Positions 21,799 to 37,000 are shown, counted from the first letter of the stretch. The stretch is 64,000 nucleotides of DNA from Brevipalpus yothersi (GCA_003956705.1 QZCP01000122.1:35281-99280), one strand, 5' to 3'. Translations and numbers: made by a program. Notes: generated by a model from the letters alone, not told the origin.

Positions 21799-24700
21799 AT
21801 GTCTTGTGAATTGAAGAAAATATTCTCTCTCAATGATCAATTGCCTAAACTTCAAAATATTTTTTTCGTTGATGACTATTGTGATCCCGTTCCAGGTATG
21901 TTGAATTTTTCTATTTTGTGTGTGTTAATCAAATCTGTTGCTGATAAATGAATTCACTGATTTATCTCTAATCTTTTTCTCTACACCTCTTCAAACAGAG
22001 TACAGTCAAGAATGGGATGGAATTCTTCGTAATGTAAATGATGATGATTCCAGTAGTGTTCCTTCTTCTTCAAAAGAAGAATCAATCAAAAAGTGTTTAA
22101 TTGCCATATCACCATTTGTTGATATATTAGTGTTTGCCCATCTCAACAATGTAGCTGTGTACCGTCGAAAAGAAGAGACCGCTCATCAGGTGAGCAATTA
22201 GTTTCGATCATTGTCAATGTTTGATTCAGATAAATTATTCATTTGACTAATCAACTGCAATCAATTTTCCATCCAGTTAACTGGAACCACACTTTTTGAT
22301 CTGGAACCAGGTGAAAAGATCACTGCTATCGCTTGCCTTCCCTTTGTATCTCAACAAATATCCAATCAAGGGGGTCTAGATTGGACATGTATCATATTGG
22401 GCTTCAATTCGGGCCATATTCGGGTATATACGGAAAGTATGAGTTTACTCATATCACAAAAGCTGTACAATGAGCCTGTTACCTGTATCAAGGTTCAAAG
22501 CTTTTCCAGTTCATATACATCAGGTAGAAGTCATCATGTAGATGGTGACAAGAAAGTTGACGAGATATTCGTATTTTTCCGAAGCACATGCTTGATTATC
22601 GAAGGTTTCACATTTTATCAAACACTTCGATCGTGTAGAAATTATCTTGCTCGTAATATTGGACATGCATTTGCTGAAAGTCTCTCAACTCCCGGTGTAT
22701 CACTTCGTTTCAAAAAATGGCGATTCAAGAATGTCGAGAGAACAGTGGACGCTGATAATTGTGGTCTTGTAGAATTTTGTTCATATGATTCTCTTGCTAG
22801 TCGCTCTATGGAACGTTTCTCCTCACTCTATATTAGTAAAAGATCAACACAAGGTAATCTGATCATAACATCTGGACGAGATCCATTCATCTCAATTTTA
22901 AGAACAGATGAGGTGAGCTCAACTTTTTTTTGTTGTAATCCTCTTTTTCAATTTGCTTCTATTTCCAATAGAACGATAACTCAACCATCCTCGAAGAAGT
23001 TGCCACTGCTGTTGTTAACAAAGTGAAAAACTTTATTCCTGGGTTTTTGAGAACAAACAATGAAAGACAAGGGCCCAAAATTGAACCTCCTCTCGAATTT
23101 TGTGATTCTCTCGAGCTATGGGATCGATACAGAATCGGATCATCTTTAACAGTTTCACCATCAAGAGATCTTGTGGCAGTGTGTGATAATTTCGGTCGAG
23201 TTATCTTGATCAGTCTCATTGATGGTGTTGCGATTCGTATGTGGAAAGGATATCGTGATGCTCAATGTGGATGGATTGAATCGCAAGAAAATCCGAACGA
23301 TATTTATTCTCGGAAAATATTGTTCTTGTGTATCTATGCACCAAAGAGAGGTATTTTAGAGATCTGGCGTTGTCAACATGGACCAAGAGTAGAGGCATTC
23401 AATGTGGGACGAAATTGTCGTCTATTGTATTGTAGCTATTCGATGATTGGAATGAACGATATAATTATGAATCAAATTCGTAACAACGGAGCTTCCATGA
23501 ATCCTGCAACTTTTTGCTACTTGTTCGACTACGATTCGCTTTCAGTTTTTGAGATACACGCGCCTTTTGTTTGTGGCCTTTCAGGAAAATCTACAGTGAA
23601 CAGTAAAGATACCCTCCTCCTCAGAGAATTCAAATCTATCGCACAAAGTGATGAAAATGATGAGGATAAAGAAAAATCAGCTCAAGTAGCCAGCCTCTTT
23701 GATCGAATGAAATCACATGAAGTGAAAATAGAGGCAATTCTCCATGTGATCGATCTGCCGAATGCATTTCTAGTCAAAACACTCTGTTCCAAACTGTCCA
23801 AGGAGCTACCTTCAAAAATCACGAAAAAGGTTGATCCAACGACTCAAAATGTTGCCCTCAAGTGTCGTTGGATCGACCATTTGTGCAAGCTTCACGATGA
23901 TTTTTCTTTCCTCAATACAGGTGCCAAAAAAGTTGCAATATTCAACAGTGTACATAAAGATCCACCAGATTTTGAACCACAAGCTCAACTCTTGGATTGG
24001 AATGTTGTTGACTATGTAAGATGTGTTTCGCTTTTCAGCTTTAAAGAGTCTATTTTTTTGGACATTGCTGGAGAAAAATCCTCCATCATACCTTCACTGT
24101 CAGAATTCATTTCATTTTTCTCCTTGGACCAGCAACGTTTCACTTCAACAGACAGTGAACCGACCGATCAGTGGATTTCACTAAAGAATAAAACTGAATC
24201 AGACTCAGATAATTATCATCAGATCTCCGATCTATCCCAACTTGGAGATTTTTTTCTAATCCCATCTTTTGATGAAGAATATCTCGAAGAGTGTGAAACA
24301 ACTCTGGAGGCATGTCGGATAGCACCATCGAGCATTCTATTCGCAGTATTCTCTTCATGGCTGAACAGTGAATTGTCTGCTGATTGGAGAAACTGGCCTA
24401 AATTCTACTCTTATGTTATGAAAATTGTGATAAAAATGAAAAAATATCAATCAACTAATCAAGATAATTGGCGATCCGTACTTTGCACTCTATCTCACAT
24501 GATCGCTCAATCTAATTTTTCAACATCCGCTCTTGTTGCAGCTCTCATACTTCGCACAGTATATTCTAAGTATGCCGTACCTGATAAACTTTCAGATAAA
24601 TCTCAAGATGAGGAATCGGAGGATAAATCAGAGAAGGAGAAGAATATGCTCTTCCTCGAAGAATGGGAAAATTTATCAGAAGAGAAAGAAAAATTGAGTC

Positions 24701-26346
24701 TTCTCATCAAGCAGCTCCAGGATTGTCTTTTTCTCAGCGTTGCTCTCAAAAGTAACAAGAATCATGATCCTGGTCCAATTAATTTGATCTCTCTTATACA
24801 AAATCATCCTGGTATTATCAGTGAATTGATTGCTAAATGGATCATCTCCTATCCTCTGGAGCCTTTGATAATACTTTCATTGAATGATTATGAGCCAGAA
24901 GACGAAGTTCAAGATCCAGCTGATTTAACATTCGGCTTGGACATTGTTCGAGCTAATGATGTGCATCTGGGAGAAGAGGTCATCAAACATTTGTTACGCA
25001 AAGTTCGTGACCACTTTCCAAATAGTATGGAGAGTGATATCGTTCTCTCCAACTGTACCTGGGAAAGTTTAACGCTCTGGAATAAGGATTTAGTGAAGAA
25101 TAATTCATATCTCATTCTGTCATCCAAATACTTGTTGAACATATCCAATGCCGTTCTAAAACACTGTATAGCCTGTTTAGTTTGGAAAACATTTATTTTA
25201 AAACGTTTCGAAACGTTAGCAAACTTGATGGAAAAGATGGCAAAGACTCCCAAAGACAGAATTTTACAGAGAGACCTTGGTTTTGATGAACAATCACTTC
25301 TGACATTCAGCAACTTTGTTGTTGACCTTTTAGATGGTATAATCGAAACAATAACCCGAGCAGATTCTGAAGCTATGCCTCTTTTCCGTATGGATGAATG
25401 GTGGAAAAATCGTATATGTTCCAATTCACAATTGCCTCTTGTGTTCATCGCCATCCAACAAAAACCTGCCCAACCTGAATTAGTTTTACAAATTTATTCT
25501 CTTGTATCTGTGATAAGCATAATGATCAACTTCCAAGTTAAGAATTTCAAACCACTATCCCTATTTCCCAATGATATAAGAGCTATGCTTTTCGGTGAAT
25601 TGTCTTCATCACCCAAGAGTGATGCTGTTGATTCTGTGATTAGCCAAAATCGAATGAAATTCTTGATTGCAGCAACAGTTGCTATCGCTCAATCAGTACC
25701 CTCTCTGACAAAAGAAGGTAAGTCTCTCAGCATTTTTGGTCAGAAAATTCTCAGCTTATCAAATTTTCTCGACATTTAGGTGATGAGGCTGCAAAGTTTC
25801 ATTCTCAAGCTAATCGTTGGCTTCACAAAGTTGTGACCCTTAGCAAGGATTGGCGATTGGATGCTGACGAAGTTAGACGACGATATGTTTGTGAACTATA
25901 CTCCATTAATTGTGATTCTCTTGCTAATGAGGTAATTATAAGGTTAAATACTAGAAAATCATTTGATTTAATTTGATTTTCTTGATTTTAAGGTTATCAA
26001 CATGGTTCATGATAATGAAAAGTTAGCCAATGAAATGCTGAAAACCGCTGGACTGAGAGTATCAAGACTAATCAAACGTGATGAAGAGAGATTAACAGCA
26101 TCAATCCCACCAAATATTTTGACTTGGCTACGTTCAGTCACTAAGGTGAATTTGATTTCGATTATTGAAATGTTTATTAATCATTACTTTCTCATCTAGG
26201 ATTCAGATCCTCTTCCTGAGGTCGATTGTGATGCTACTCGTTTAATGTTGGAGTATACTCAAACTTATCTTTCAGAAGACAGTACTAATCAAAAGATAGC
26301 TTACGAATTGTTATCAATTTTAAGAAGAATTCTCACAACGAAGTAG
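21799..26346 (+). CDS. RAB3GAP2: Rab3 GTPase-activating protein, non-catalytic subunit
   Basis: This protein pairs with RAB3GAP1 to regulate Rab3 and to activate Rab18 at the ER. The exons are 21799-21895, 21999-22189, 22277-22912, 22972-25717, 25780-25931, 25993-26145 and 26200-26346. They are all in phase and total 4122 nt (1373 aa, against about 1393 in humans). The N-terminal half is beta-propeller-like. The family signature IRMWKGYRDAQ lies near residues 396-406, followed by YAPKRGILEIW and GPRVEAFNVGRNCRLLY. The C-terminal half is helical, with an acidic Lys/Glu/Ser-rich linker around 24,590-24,660. Exon 4 is unusually long (2746 bp), while all other introns are 54-103 bp. The final exon ends with TAG at 26,344-26,346. 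No defects were seen. Confidence 0.95.
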
Positions 26347-26374
26347 AAGTTTTTATAAAATGTTTGATTAATCA

Positions 26375-26380
26375 ATTAAA
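26375..26380 (+). terminator. Candidate poly(A) signal of RAB3GAP2
   Basis: ATTAAA, the common variant poly(A) hexamer, lies 29 bp after the stop codon and is followed by a T-rich run. Confidence 0.45.
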
Positions 26381-27924
26381 ATTTTTTAACTTTTTAAACG
26401 TTAACTTATTCATAAGCCATGTTCGATTCCGATGGCTCACATAATTTTTGATATCTTCGGCATTTTATGTTCATTCTGAGTATCTGGGAAGAGCACGCTT
26501 GCATATCTAGTCTGATCTTTCTACATAGTATAACAATGGAAATAGTCACCTCCGCACCTAAGTTGAAGAATTCTGAGAACATACCTTCAGTTTGGCAGAA
26601 TTTTGTCAGATATATTCCAACATGAGAATATCATTCAGCATGCGCTCAAGGAATCCAGTACGCTTCTCCTGTTTGTCTCTCTTTCTCTCTCTCTTTTCTC
26701 CTAGCTTTTTCACAGGAGTGTGCGATGAACATGGCGATTGAAAACTTAATATCATCATCCTGTGTCATCTAATTCTTTGCTTCCTAATTCTATTGTAATC
26801 TTTTGATGAATAGTCCATGGAGAGAATGATATAACCAAAATAAGCTTGAGTGCTCATTCTTGTGGCCATTTGATAATTTATTCTAGTTGATTTCCTGAAA
26901 TTCTTGGACCGGTGAATCTTCTCGGGCTTCAATATCCTTTCGACCTTAATATTTGATACTCTCTCCATATATTGGTTTGCCTCTGTTCTTGGTTATTCCT
27001 TCATTCATATGGCTGGTGGTATTTTTTACACTTCAGCCTAAAGCTGCCAAAAACCAGCAATGAAATCAAAATATGTCTCAATCTCCCTTCTCAAAAATTT
27101 TGCTTGCTCTCTAGGCAATCCATCTGTTCTACATGAGCTCTTGCTCTAATCACAGTTAATCATGATTACCTGAAGCATTCCAATCATCTTCATCATGCAA
27201 ACTTCACTGGAATACTATTTCTTCCCAAAACTCTCTCTTCGAAGTGATCAAATTGACATTTTTTGAATTATGATTTGCAAATTTAAGTGCTCAGAATACT
27301 CAGAATAAGCAATGAAAATTCACATCTGAATTAAGAACAAACAACATCAAATTGTGCCAAAAAGGTTTTCCATTCAAATATTTTCCCAAGATGAAAATAT
27401 TGTTATTGTTTCAATTTTGAATCATCAGCTCCGGATGGATTCTACCCTTCTTTCTAATCTGTACTTATGAAATTATATTCACCAACTCCTTGAATACTCA
27501 ACAAAATCTCCAATTTATTCTCAAACATCAGCTCATTCATCTCCACCATTGGGATTGCATACCCAAAATTGTGCCAAAAAAATTGATGATAGCTAAAAAA
27601 TGAATCGATAAGAATCAAAATCTGTGGAAATTATATTAGCACACATGATAATTGATTGTTTAATTCCATCATCATTCAATCTAGTCTCTTTCCCTTTCAT
27701 TTTGGTGACTGCCGAACAAATTCATCGCTACCTCATGATGCTTACAGCTTTTGCTCCTCTTTGCATTCATAATTAATCATTCAAGATATCAGAGTTTTTT
27801 TCTCTCACTACACACATATACATACATCCATCATTGTTGGAATTCCTGTTATTCTTCCTCACCTCAATCCTTTCACTCATCAACTGAGCGCGCAATCAGT
27901 TTGCCCATCAAGTAGATCAACATT
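26381..27924. other. Intergenic between RAB3GAP2 and the myosin
   Basis: No gene is supported. The last few hundred bases should hold the myosin promoter and 5' UTR. A minus open frame at 26,765-26,968 has no recognised features. Confidence 0.5.
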
Positions 27925-30900
27925 ATGATCAACCGACGTAATCTCCTGAGTTGTGATGATGAAATTGGTGCTCAGGATATAGCTCACTTGGAACTTCTAA
28001 CCGAAGAATCAATAATCTCAAATTTTTATCAACGTTTCAACAGGAATCAAATATATGTGAGTTCACTGTTTTTATTTACCGATCTCTATTTTCCATTTTC
28101 AAATATTTGGAATCCCTGTCATTGGGAAAATATCTTTCTTACCAGTTTCTCCTGGTACATAGTGAGATGTTTGATTATCATGATCATATGTAGGAGTATT
28201 TTCTTTCCTTCTCTATCTAAGAAAAGAGTGACTCAAAAATTGTTGAAAAGCCTTAGAGATAAAACGTTTGTATCTTCTTTTACCTAGAGAACAAACCAAA
28301 TAGGTTGATTCTTTCTCTTTCTCCTTCTTGTAAGCTCAGAAAATTTTCACTTGTGTACAGATTGCTAAGCTCACGCAATATTCAGAATGGATTCCAAGCG
28401 AGAAACATTTTGATTGCATTAAAATTCTTTTCCAACCAAAATGTTGCTGGGGAAAACTTTTAGTCAATGATGTTAAAATCTTTTCTCTTTTTTCGATATG
28501 CGAGAAGTGAACCTCAAGAATTGAGCCTATTTTGCAATATGATACGTTTCGGACTTTACCGTAAACACGTACAGAAAAATGTCAATCCTGGCTCAATTCT
28601 CTCTCTTTGAATCCTATTGAATAGCCATTCGAGGAGTGAATAAAGCAGCCTCTTTCCATTCGGAGCCTATGATTCCTTATAAGATCCTCAGAGTTATCGA
28701 ACAATCTAGCATACATACATACCATCTCACTTAATTCGATAATTTACAGTGATAAATCATTAGAGGCTGCCACCATTGATGGTTTCCGATGGTTTTCAAA
28801 AGTGTTATAAAGCTTGGTGTTTTTGTTTATGACCTTCCAGCTAGGTCATTATCAGTTGCTAGATATCTGTTCTGTATTTAAAGCTCTAACCATCTCAGCG
28901 AAGAGGTTTCGTTATGATCAATCAACAGTTCACTTTTACGGGGTGATATAGCTTATCAATACCTCGTTCTGATAATAAAAATTTGAATTTAGTCCAAGAT
29001 CAGAGGTGAATTCGAATATTCGATAATTCAAACGTTTTCTCGACTTTCTGTTAGCAAATCAAGCATCAGGAGTTTTGTGAAAAACTGATTCCTGAAATAT
29101 CATCCCAATGGTCAATATCTTCTTAGATAGTTCCACATCAATCATAAAAGCATGATCAGATATTCATGAGTTGCTTTGAAAAGGAGCATATAATTCCACC
29201 ATGACCAAAGTGTTTGACTTTTATCACTATTCATTTTTTGGCCATCAAGTGTAATCAATCACTATCTTTTCTGTTTGATCAGACATACATAGGGACTATG
29301 GTTGTATCAATAAACCCATATAAACACCTCTCAATATACTCTCCGGAAGTTATCACTGCTTACCAACATCATAACATGCTGAAACTTCCTCCTCACATGT
29401 AAGTGGTTCTTCTCATCTTTCACGTTCCCTTTTGTCTTCCGTTTTATCTATCTTTCTCCCTCTCATCACACATATACACACACACACACAACCAACTACT
29501 AGTACTAAATGTAATACATTTCGTTTGTTACATGTTCCTATTCTTATGCTAGATAAACTATTGTGATCAATGTATTTTCTCATCTTTTACCTTACCCATG
29601 ACAGATACGCATTAGTAGAGTTTGCTTTTCAATCAATGAATGAGCGTAACCAAGATCAATGTATCATTTTCACTGGTGAAAGCGGCTCAGGAAAAACAGG
29701 TAATTTTTCATATCTATATTTCAATTCATATATATATAGATAAATATATATATTCTTTACTGTTTATTCAATCCACTGGCTGAATTGAGAGGATTTGCAT
29801 ACCGAAAAATTATGACTTTTTCGAGTCACACTTAATGTTTCTCTCTCTTTTCCTTTCTTTCTCTTTCTCGTGGGAATCTAACTCTGTGAGATGAGAACAT
29901 CCTGATCTTCAAGTCATGTTGATATATTTAAAATTCCATGACACAATAATTCGATGATTGAAAGCTAATCTCAGCCTTGAAGACTAGTTTTATCATCATA
30001 TTCGAAGTTTTATTCTGATTGGTTCTGGGGAAGGATACTCAATACTCTTCAAGTCCGATGATCATGCCTCTGAAACTTTTCTCACTGACTGCAAACTGTG
30101 ATGAGCTTAAAATTTGAGAATTTCAATGAATTCAATAGAGTTAAGCTAAATTTCCTCTTCTGCATCATATAAACCCTAATTCCATCCTTAAAAATCGATA
30201 TCATCCAACACCATGTATAATGTAATGCAGAAAGAATCGACATTGATACAGTACATTGAATATTTTTTGTATCGCTCAAGGGCGCAATATTCCTCAAATA
30301 TATCTGCATTTGAACTTTTTCCGCCTGAATATGAGCTATATCTTACACCACAATCTCGTTTCGAGGGCACACAACTATGGAGATACATAGCAGAGTATTC
30401 CTTTCCCAGCTGAGAGAGAGACTTTCTTACCACTCTTCCATCGCATTCTCTAACACATGATGACGAAATCAATGAATCGATATTGTCTTCAAACTTCGGT
30501 ACACTACACACTACGACAAAAATCAAGCAAACAGAAGCTTATACAGACATGGATGAATCTTGTTTCTCCCAGAACTTCCTATTCGATTGAGAGCACAAAA
30601 TTGTTTCAGCAACAGCAGTGGAAAAGAGAGGAAAAAGAGAGACAGAGAGGATGTTGGATGCTGGATGCAGTCCCATCTCGAGAATGATGCAAGAAAAGTG
30701 GGAGAGAGAAAGGAATAACGATCTGCTAACCAGGATAGATGAAGATCAAAATGTGGAGGTTAGAAGTGTGGATGATGATGATATCCCCAAAAATGTTGAG
30801 GAACTTGCCTCAAAGGACCGAAGGAAGAATAAGTGACTTGAGAGGAGAGCGAAAAAGGGAAAGATTCTTCATTGATTGGATTGATGATAGATCGGAACTG

Positions 30901-31016
30901 TCTGACGAGATGCTTACTGGATGCTTACAGCTTTCATTGAGATTAGATTTCTGGCTTCTCTTAACATGTGTATAAATGTCTTGAATCTTATCGACTGTTT
31001 TCTATCTCATTTTTCC

Positions 31017-31067
<51 letters not shown>

Positions 31068-34000
31068 CTTCTTTCACCATCTTTTCTCTACTTACCAGTA
31101 CTGATGAAATTTGGATGAATTTTGGTCCCCAGATATTGCCAATTGCATTGCTTGTTAGTTTCGGTGTGTGTGCATAAAATTTTGAAGGATCCAATTATTC
31201 CACTACAGCTCGATGGCATCTTCAAGCTTCATCTAGGGAAAATGTGTGTGCTCAAAAACCACAAATCTTGTGTCAAGAGCTTTTTTTCTCTATCTCACAA
31301 TCTGAATACTTTTGACAGTTAGCTGGATGAATTTGATAGAGTATAATACAGTCCTGCATATCTGTATGAGCTCTAAATTTATCAATACGATACATGTATA
31401 CATGATTGATATATGAAAATTATTGAGAAAAAAAAAGTTGTCAGTAATGAGGTTATTCATCTGAGAAAAAATCTGTTCTCGATAGGAAAATTCTGAGTTT
31501 CTCAATGGGTTGCGAAAAGGAAGCATACCATGAACACACAGTTTCTCATTCCGATTACACTTCTGATCATTGAAACTTCCATCAATCTTGACTTGAGGTT
31601 TCACTCAAACACAGAAGTCATCAAGCTCAAAGTGATGGTCTAGGCATTCGTTGATTTATTTATGAGGGAGATCTGTTTTCCTAAGGCTTTCTAGATAGAT
31701 AAATAGATCTTAGAAGTTTTAAAATTCTCAAGGTTCCCAAGTTAGTAAGCAGCATTCCAACCTTACCATGGTGGCCAAGGAATACTTTCTGGTCAAAGTG
31801 AATCCTTCGAATATTCTTGGAAATATAAATTTAATCTATCAATAATATTACGAAATATTCCAGGGAATCGGTTCCATCCCAAGATACTTGAGTAGGTTTT
31901 TGTCACTGGACTGAATTCTATTCCCAAGATCACTTCATGTACATTGAAACAGAAGCCAATAAGTTGCGATTACTCAGGTATTCATTCCTTCTAATTTTCC
32001 TTCTAAAAAATATTTGACCTTCTGAATGTCATCCTACCAGACAAATGTGTTTTTGTTACACTAAAACAGAAAATATACATTTGTATAGAGTGAAGAGAAT
32101 ATCGATATGCTGATTCTGCCCTAATTGTTTGTGTAAAAATTTTGATTGCACAATTTCTACTTGATGAATCCCCGAGAAATCATCCATCATCAATCTAATT
32201 GATATCTTTAGGAATTGGTTTAACATTTTTCACCTCTTCTCACACCACAGAAAATACTCATCCATTCAGCCAGTGTGTAGTAGATGTGAGAAAGCTATCT
32301 GTACAAGGAGTATCTATGAAAGCTGAGAGAAAGAAGTGTAAGAAAAACTGGTGAACGTATATTTGCCATAGAGAAAAGGATGAGGATGAGAGAAAGAGAG
32401 AAGAGAGTATCCTTTTCTTATTCCTTGAAAGATGTATCGATCCAAGCAAACATCTTGCTTCTCACATTTCAAATTATCTTTACCGTCTTCAGCCTCTTTT
32501 CCTTTTCCTTTTCCCTCTTCTTCTTCTTCTTCTTCTTCCTTTTTTGGGGTAAGTTGAATAGAAGAAGAAGAAAAAAATATCCATCATCATTCACCAATTT
32601 GAAGCTACCTTGCCAAGATCACATCAGATTCTTTAACTTTGCTTGATGATTCCCAATTCTCATATGACTTTGGCCAGATTCATTTCTTTTACATCAATTC
32701 TCTCTCTTTCACTCTCCATACTGACCAAGTTAAACGTCTTACAAAACTTTATATGTGCACACGATATCTTCCTTGATTCATTTCATGATCACTAGCTTTA
32801 TATTATATGGCGATTCCAAGCATGAACAAATTCTTCCCTAACCGAAAAAATTGGGTGTCTAAGAAGTTATTTAAGCATAAAATTAGAACCAATCGATCTA
32901 GTGAACGCTTGATGCACCTGAATTCATACTCATCAGCTGATTGAATACACCCAGCCATCGAACGTAAACAGTGGAAAGGTACTGAGGAAAGATTTATAAT
33001 TCTCTCTCTTTCTCTTGACTTTTAATCACAGAGGCTGCTAAATATGCGCTCAAATACTTGGCACGCTGTGGATCATCTACCAAGCCGGAGCCAGATTGTT
33101 TTCGTGAACAAATTTTGTGTGTAGACCCTGTTCTGGAAGGTAAATATCAATTGAGCATCGCTGAATTAAAGCTTAAATCTCATTTCCCTGGCCCAGTAAA
33201 ATTTCCATCTACATTTCATTAGAATTGCATGAGTTTTGGAGTAATATCCATTTGAGATTCTTGATTCGTTTGAAGAGTTGAATTTTTAACTCTTTTCTCT
33301 CTTACTCACTTTTCTTTTACAGCATTTGGAAACGCTAAGACTGTACATAATGAAAATTCGACTCGTTTTGTAAGTAAACTCAAATTGAACTATCTTTCTC
33401 TCTATTTTTCTAACCAAAATTATCTCTCTTCATAAAAAATTGACCCCCATCAAATGTTAGCCTCTATCACGCTAAAATTTATCTTCTATCCACTTCTTCA
33501 TGATGTACTGGTGAAAAGTTCTCTCATCTACTGTATTCTTCACGTTTTCACCTAATGCTCATATGTTCTTTCTTTCTTTTTCTCTCTCTCTCTCTTATCC
33601 TCTTTTCTATTCCATGAAACAGGGAAAATTCCTGGAAATTGAATTCGATTATAATGATAATCCTGTTGGGGCCAGTATAACAAATTGTGAGTACTTTGCC
33701 TCATTTACTTTGTTTCATCACCCACACACATAGAGGTACGCTTTTACAATCAACTTGATATGATGAGAAATGAAGAATCAAGCCGAATGAATACACAGAG
33801 AATTTGTAGAATTTTTTTTGCTATTCTCTTCATTTTCTCCTATTCTCTCTATACTTATTTGGAGGTTCTTTTCCATTCCTATCCTGAAAGAAACTAAAAC
33901 TATTCGCACACACATACATACATATATACATACATACATAGCAGCATCTCAAAACCATTTTTTCACTTATTCTACACACATTCAGAGAGAGAAGATTCTT

Positions 34001-37000
34001 CATCTGGAAGATTGAACGAGCTCCATTCGTAAACCATTAATATAAAAGAAGAGAAACCATAAAGCAAAAAAGTTTTACGGTCTATCTTGATATATGGTAG
34101 TGCAAGCCACCAAAGGCTTTTACAATCAAAGTAGATAATATTTTCTTCTCGCTCTTTTTCTCTCTCTTCTGTACTCAGTATGTTGAAAAATTCGTTTAAT
34201 ACTCTTCAATTGATCCATGATGTGGATCAAATTTTGCCACCTAAAGTGATGCCTTTCCATAGGTATACTTTTTTCTCTTCTCTTTCTCTCATGATATGAG
34301 ATTCCAGTCAAGTCCATCTGCTTTAAAACCATTAGACTCAGAGCAAAATTTTTTTAAGTTCTTTTCAGTTCTTTCTCAAAGCGTATCTGATTTGAAAAAA
34401 ACATTCATTCTAAGAGCATCTTCGTTTCTTCGATTCTTTTAACTACACTACATGTATATCATCAGAATTCCACCAGAAGGATCACATCTGAATTGCATCA
34501 AATTCCCAATTTGCCCAGTTTGTGATAGTCACAGAAGTGCCCACTATTGAGTGCGATGAGAATATTCAATTCCATTGATATTTCGAAATTAAATGAGTGC
34601 ACATTATCGATCATGATTAAGATCAAAAGTTCCTCAATCAATGCTGAAAACGACTCTTCAATAGGGAAACCACATGCTTACCTTAAGCCTACTTTACAAT
34701 GCACTGTTTTGTCAAAAAACTAAGGATTACTGATTTGAATGATCTTTCAAGAGAGTTTTGAATGATTCTGCGTTTTCCTAACCTCGATACAATACTTTTT
34801 ATTATTATTAGTGGAAGAAATTCAAGCGTATTCATCTTAAAAAGCGTACCTTCTGATCGTGTATGTCAAGATTTTTCACCTCGAACTGATACTAAACATC
34901 CCATTCTTACTTGTGTTCTCTTATACCCAATCCCTTATCATCTCATGTACCTCAGATCTTCTAGAGAAAGTAAGTTTCCTGGATCCAGAATATCTTTCAC
35001 CATAATTTGAATGATAATTCCACTTTTCTTCGATTCAGTCAAGGGTTATGAAGCATGACGAAGGACAGAGAAATTTTCATATTTTCTATCAATTGGTCAA
35101 AGGAGCTGATGTCAATCTGTTGAGTAAGATCAGATACCAAATATTATCAATTCTAAAAATCTAATTCCAATTTATTGATTCAATCTATATACATTCTCTC
35201 TTCAATAGAAAATCTTAAGCTCCATCGCAATCTGGATAGTTATGAAATTTTAAAAGGTCCATGTCACACTGATTTAATAGAATCTTTTGATGATAAAGAT
35301 AAATTTTCAGATACTAGGGTAAGTAAGGCACAAGCAAAAGAGTTGAAGTTCAATTTTCCCTAAGCCACCCAAGAATACTCTCCGGAAACACTAATCAAGA
35401 ACATTATCATCATATTCTCTCTCTCTTTTTTTTGTAGACATCACTTGCCATCATAGGCTTCACTGCCGAAGAAATTTTATGCATTTTCTGTATAATTGCA
35501 TCAGTTTTGAAGCTGGGAAATATTCAATTCCTTCCTCGAGCTAATATTGATGGAACTGAGGGTTGCTCTTTGATAAATGAATATGGTAACATAGTACAAC
35601 ATGCTCATCTCTTTCCTTTCTTTTCCCCCCTAAATGTGTGTGTAAAAATTCGATTTCAATTACTAATCGAGCGTATCTTTTTTTTCTCGATTTATCTATC
35701 ATCTGTGCCTATTCCAATAGAATTGTATGATGTTTGTGAACTTCTTCTTCTCAACAATGATCTTTTGGAGACAGCCTTAACCCAACGAACTGTTGAAATG
35801 AGGCATGAAATATTAGTTACTGATCTTTCAGCTCATGAAGTGAGTATTTTTTCTTCCCTCATAATATCAAACGTCATCTCGCAAAGCGATTGAAATTGAT
35901 ATTTTTTTCCTCTTTTTTCTCTTAAACTCACTTTTTTTTGTTTCTATTATTCTTACAGGCTAGTTTTGCTCGTGATTGTCTATGCAAAGCACTCTACAAT
36001 CGACTTTTTATCTGGTTAATAAATAGAATGAACGATATTCTAAAGGTAATAAGCAGTAAGATTATTATACTTAAGATTTTTCGTACTTTATTTGAGATTA
36101 TTTCTTTCAGCCAAAAATTTCTAGCAAAAAGCGCATTATTGGAATTTTAGATATGTATGGTTTCGAAGTTTTTGAGGTGAGCTTCTGAATTTGATTTTGA
36201 ATGATTTCTTTTGCTGATTTCATTCGCTCTTTTTTTTGTACAGAAAAATCGATTTGAACAGTTCCTGATCAATTATTGTAATGAGAAGCTCCATCAAATA
36301 TATGTTGATAAAGTATTGAAAGAAGAACAAGAAGAATATAAAAGAGAAGTAAGTGATAATAGAATGAAATTTGATTTCACTCGTTCTGATTGTTGATTGA
36401 TTCTCAAAATAGGGTATCCAGTGGAAGAAAATTGATTTTTTCAACAATTCCATCATATGTGATCTCATTGAAATGGTGAGTTGTTCCGGGATAATCTTGA
36501 TTGTTTCCTGAATTGATGAAAAATTCTATCCCTACAATCTTATACAGAATAACCATGGTATTTTATCGATCCTGGATGAAGAATGCTTACGTCCCAGTCC
36601 AACCGGTGATCTTGTATTTTTACACCGAATATCACAAAATTGTCATGAAAATCTTTACCTTGATTCAAATGAACCTTCAGGATGCAAAAATTATCATAGT
36701 CACCCTCATTGCTCTACTGCCGCACCTCCATTAGCCTCAAGTTCAATTGATTTAGTTCACTCATCTTGTGGGAATCCATCAACTTCATCATCTCTAGTCA
36801 TCACACTTGCCGATTCATCGTTTCGTGTTCGACATTTTGCCAATTCGGTGAGCATTTCGAAGCATTTTCTCTCCACTTTGATTAATTGAAAAAATTGACC
36901 CCCTCAATTGAAAGCTAATCTTCTTCTTCAAATACAATCCAAAGGTAACATATTCTGTGAATGGTTTCGTTGAAAAGAATCGAGATCTACTTTCCAAGGA

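Noticed and set aside
34180..34260. Open segment after a CTCAG in the intron before the microexon, first considered as myosin exon 7
   Set aside because: Does not encode the conserved NYLLEKSRV motif and breaks frame; the 14-nt exon at 34,966 fits exactly.
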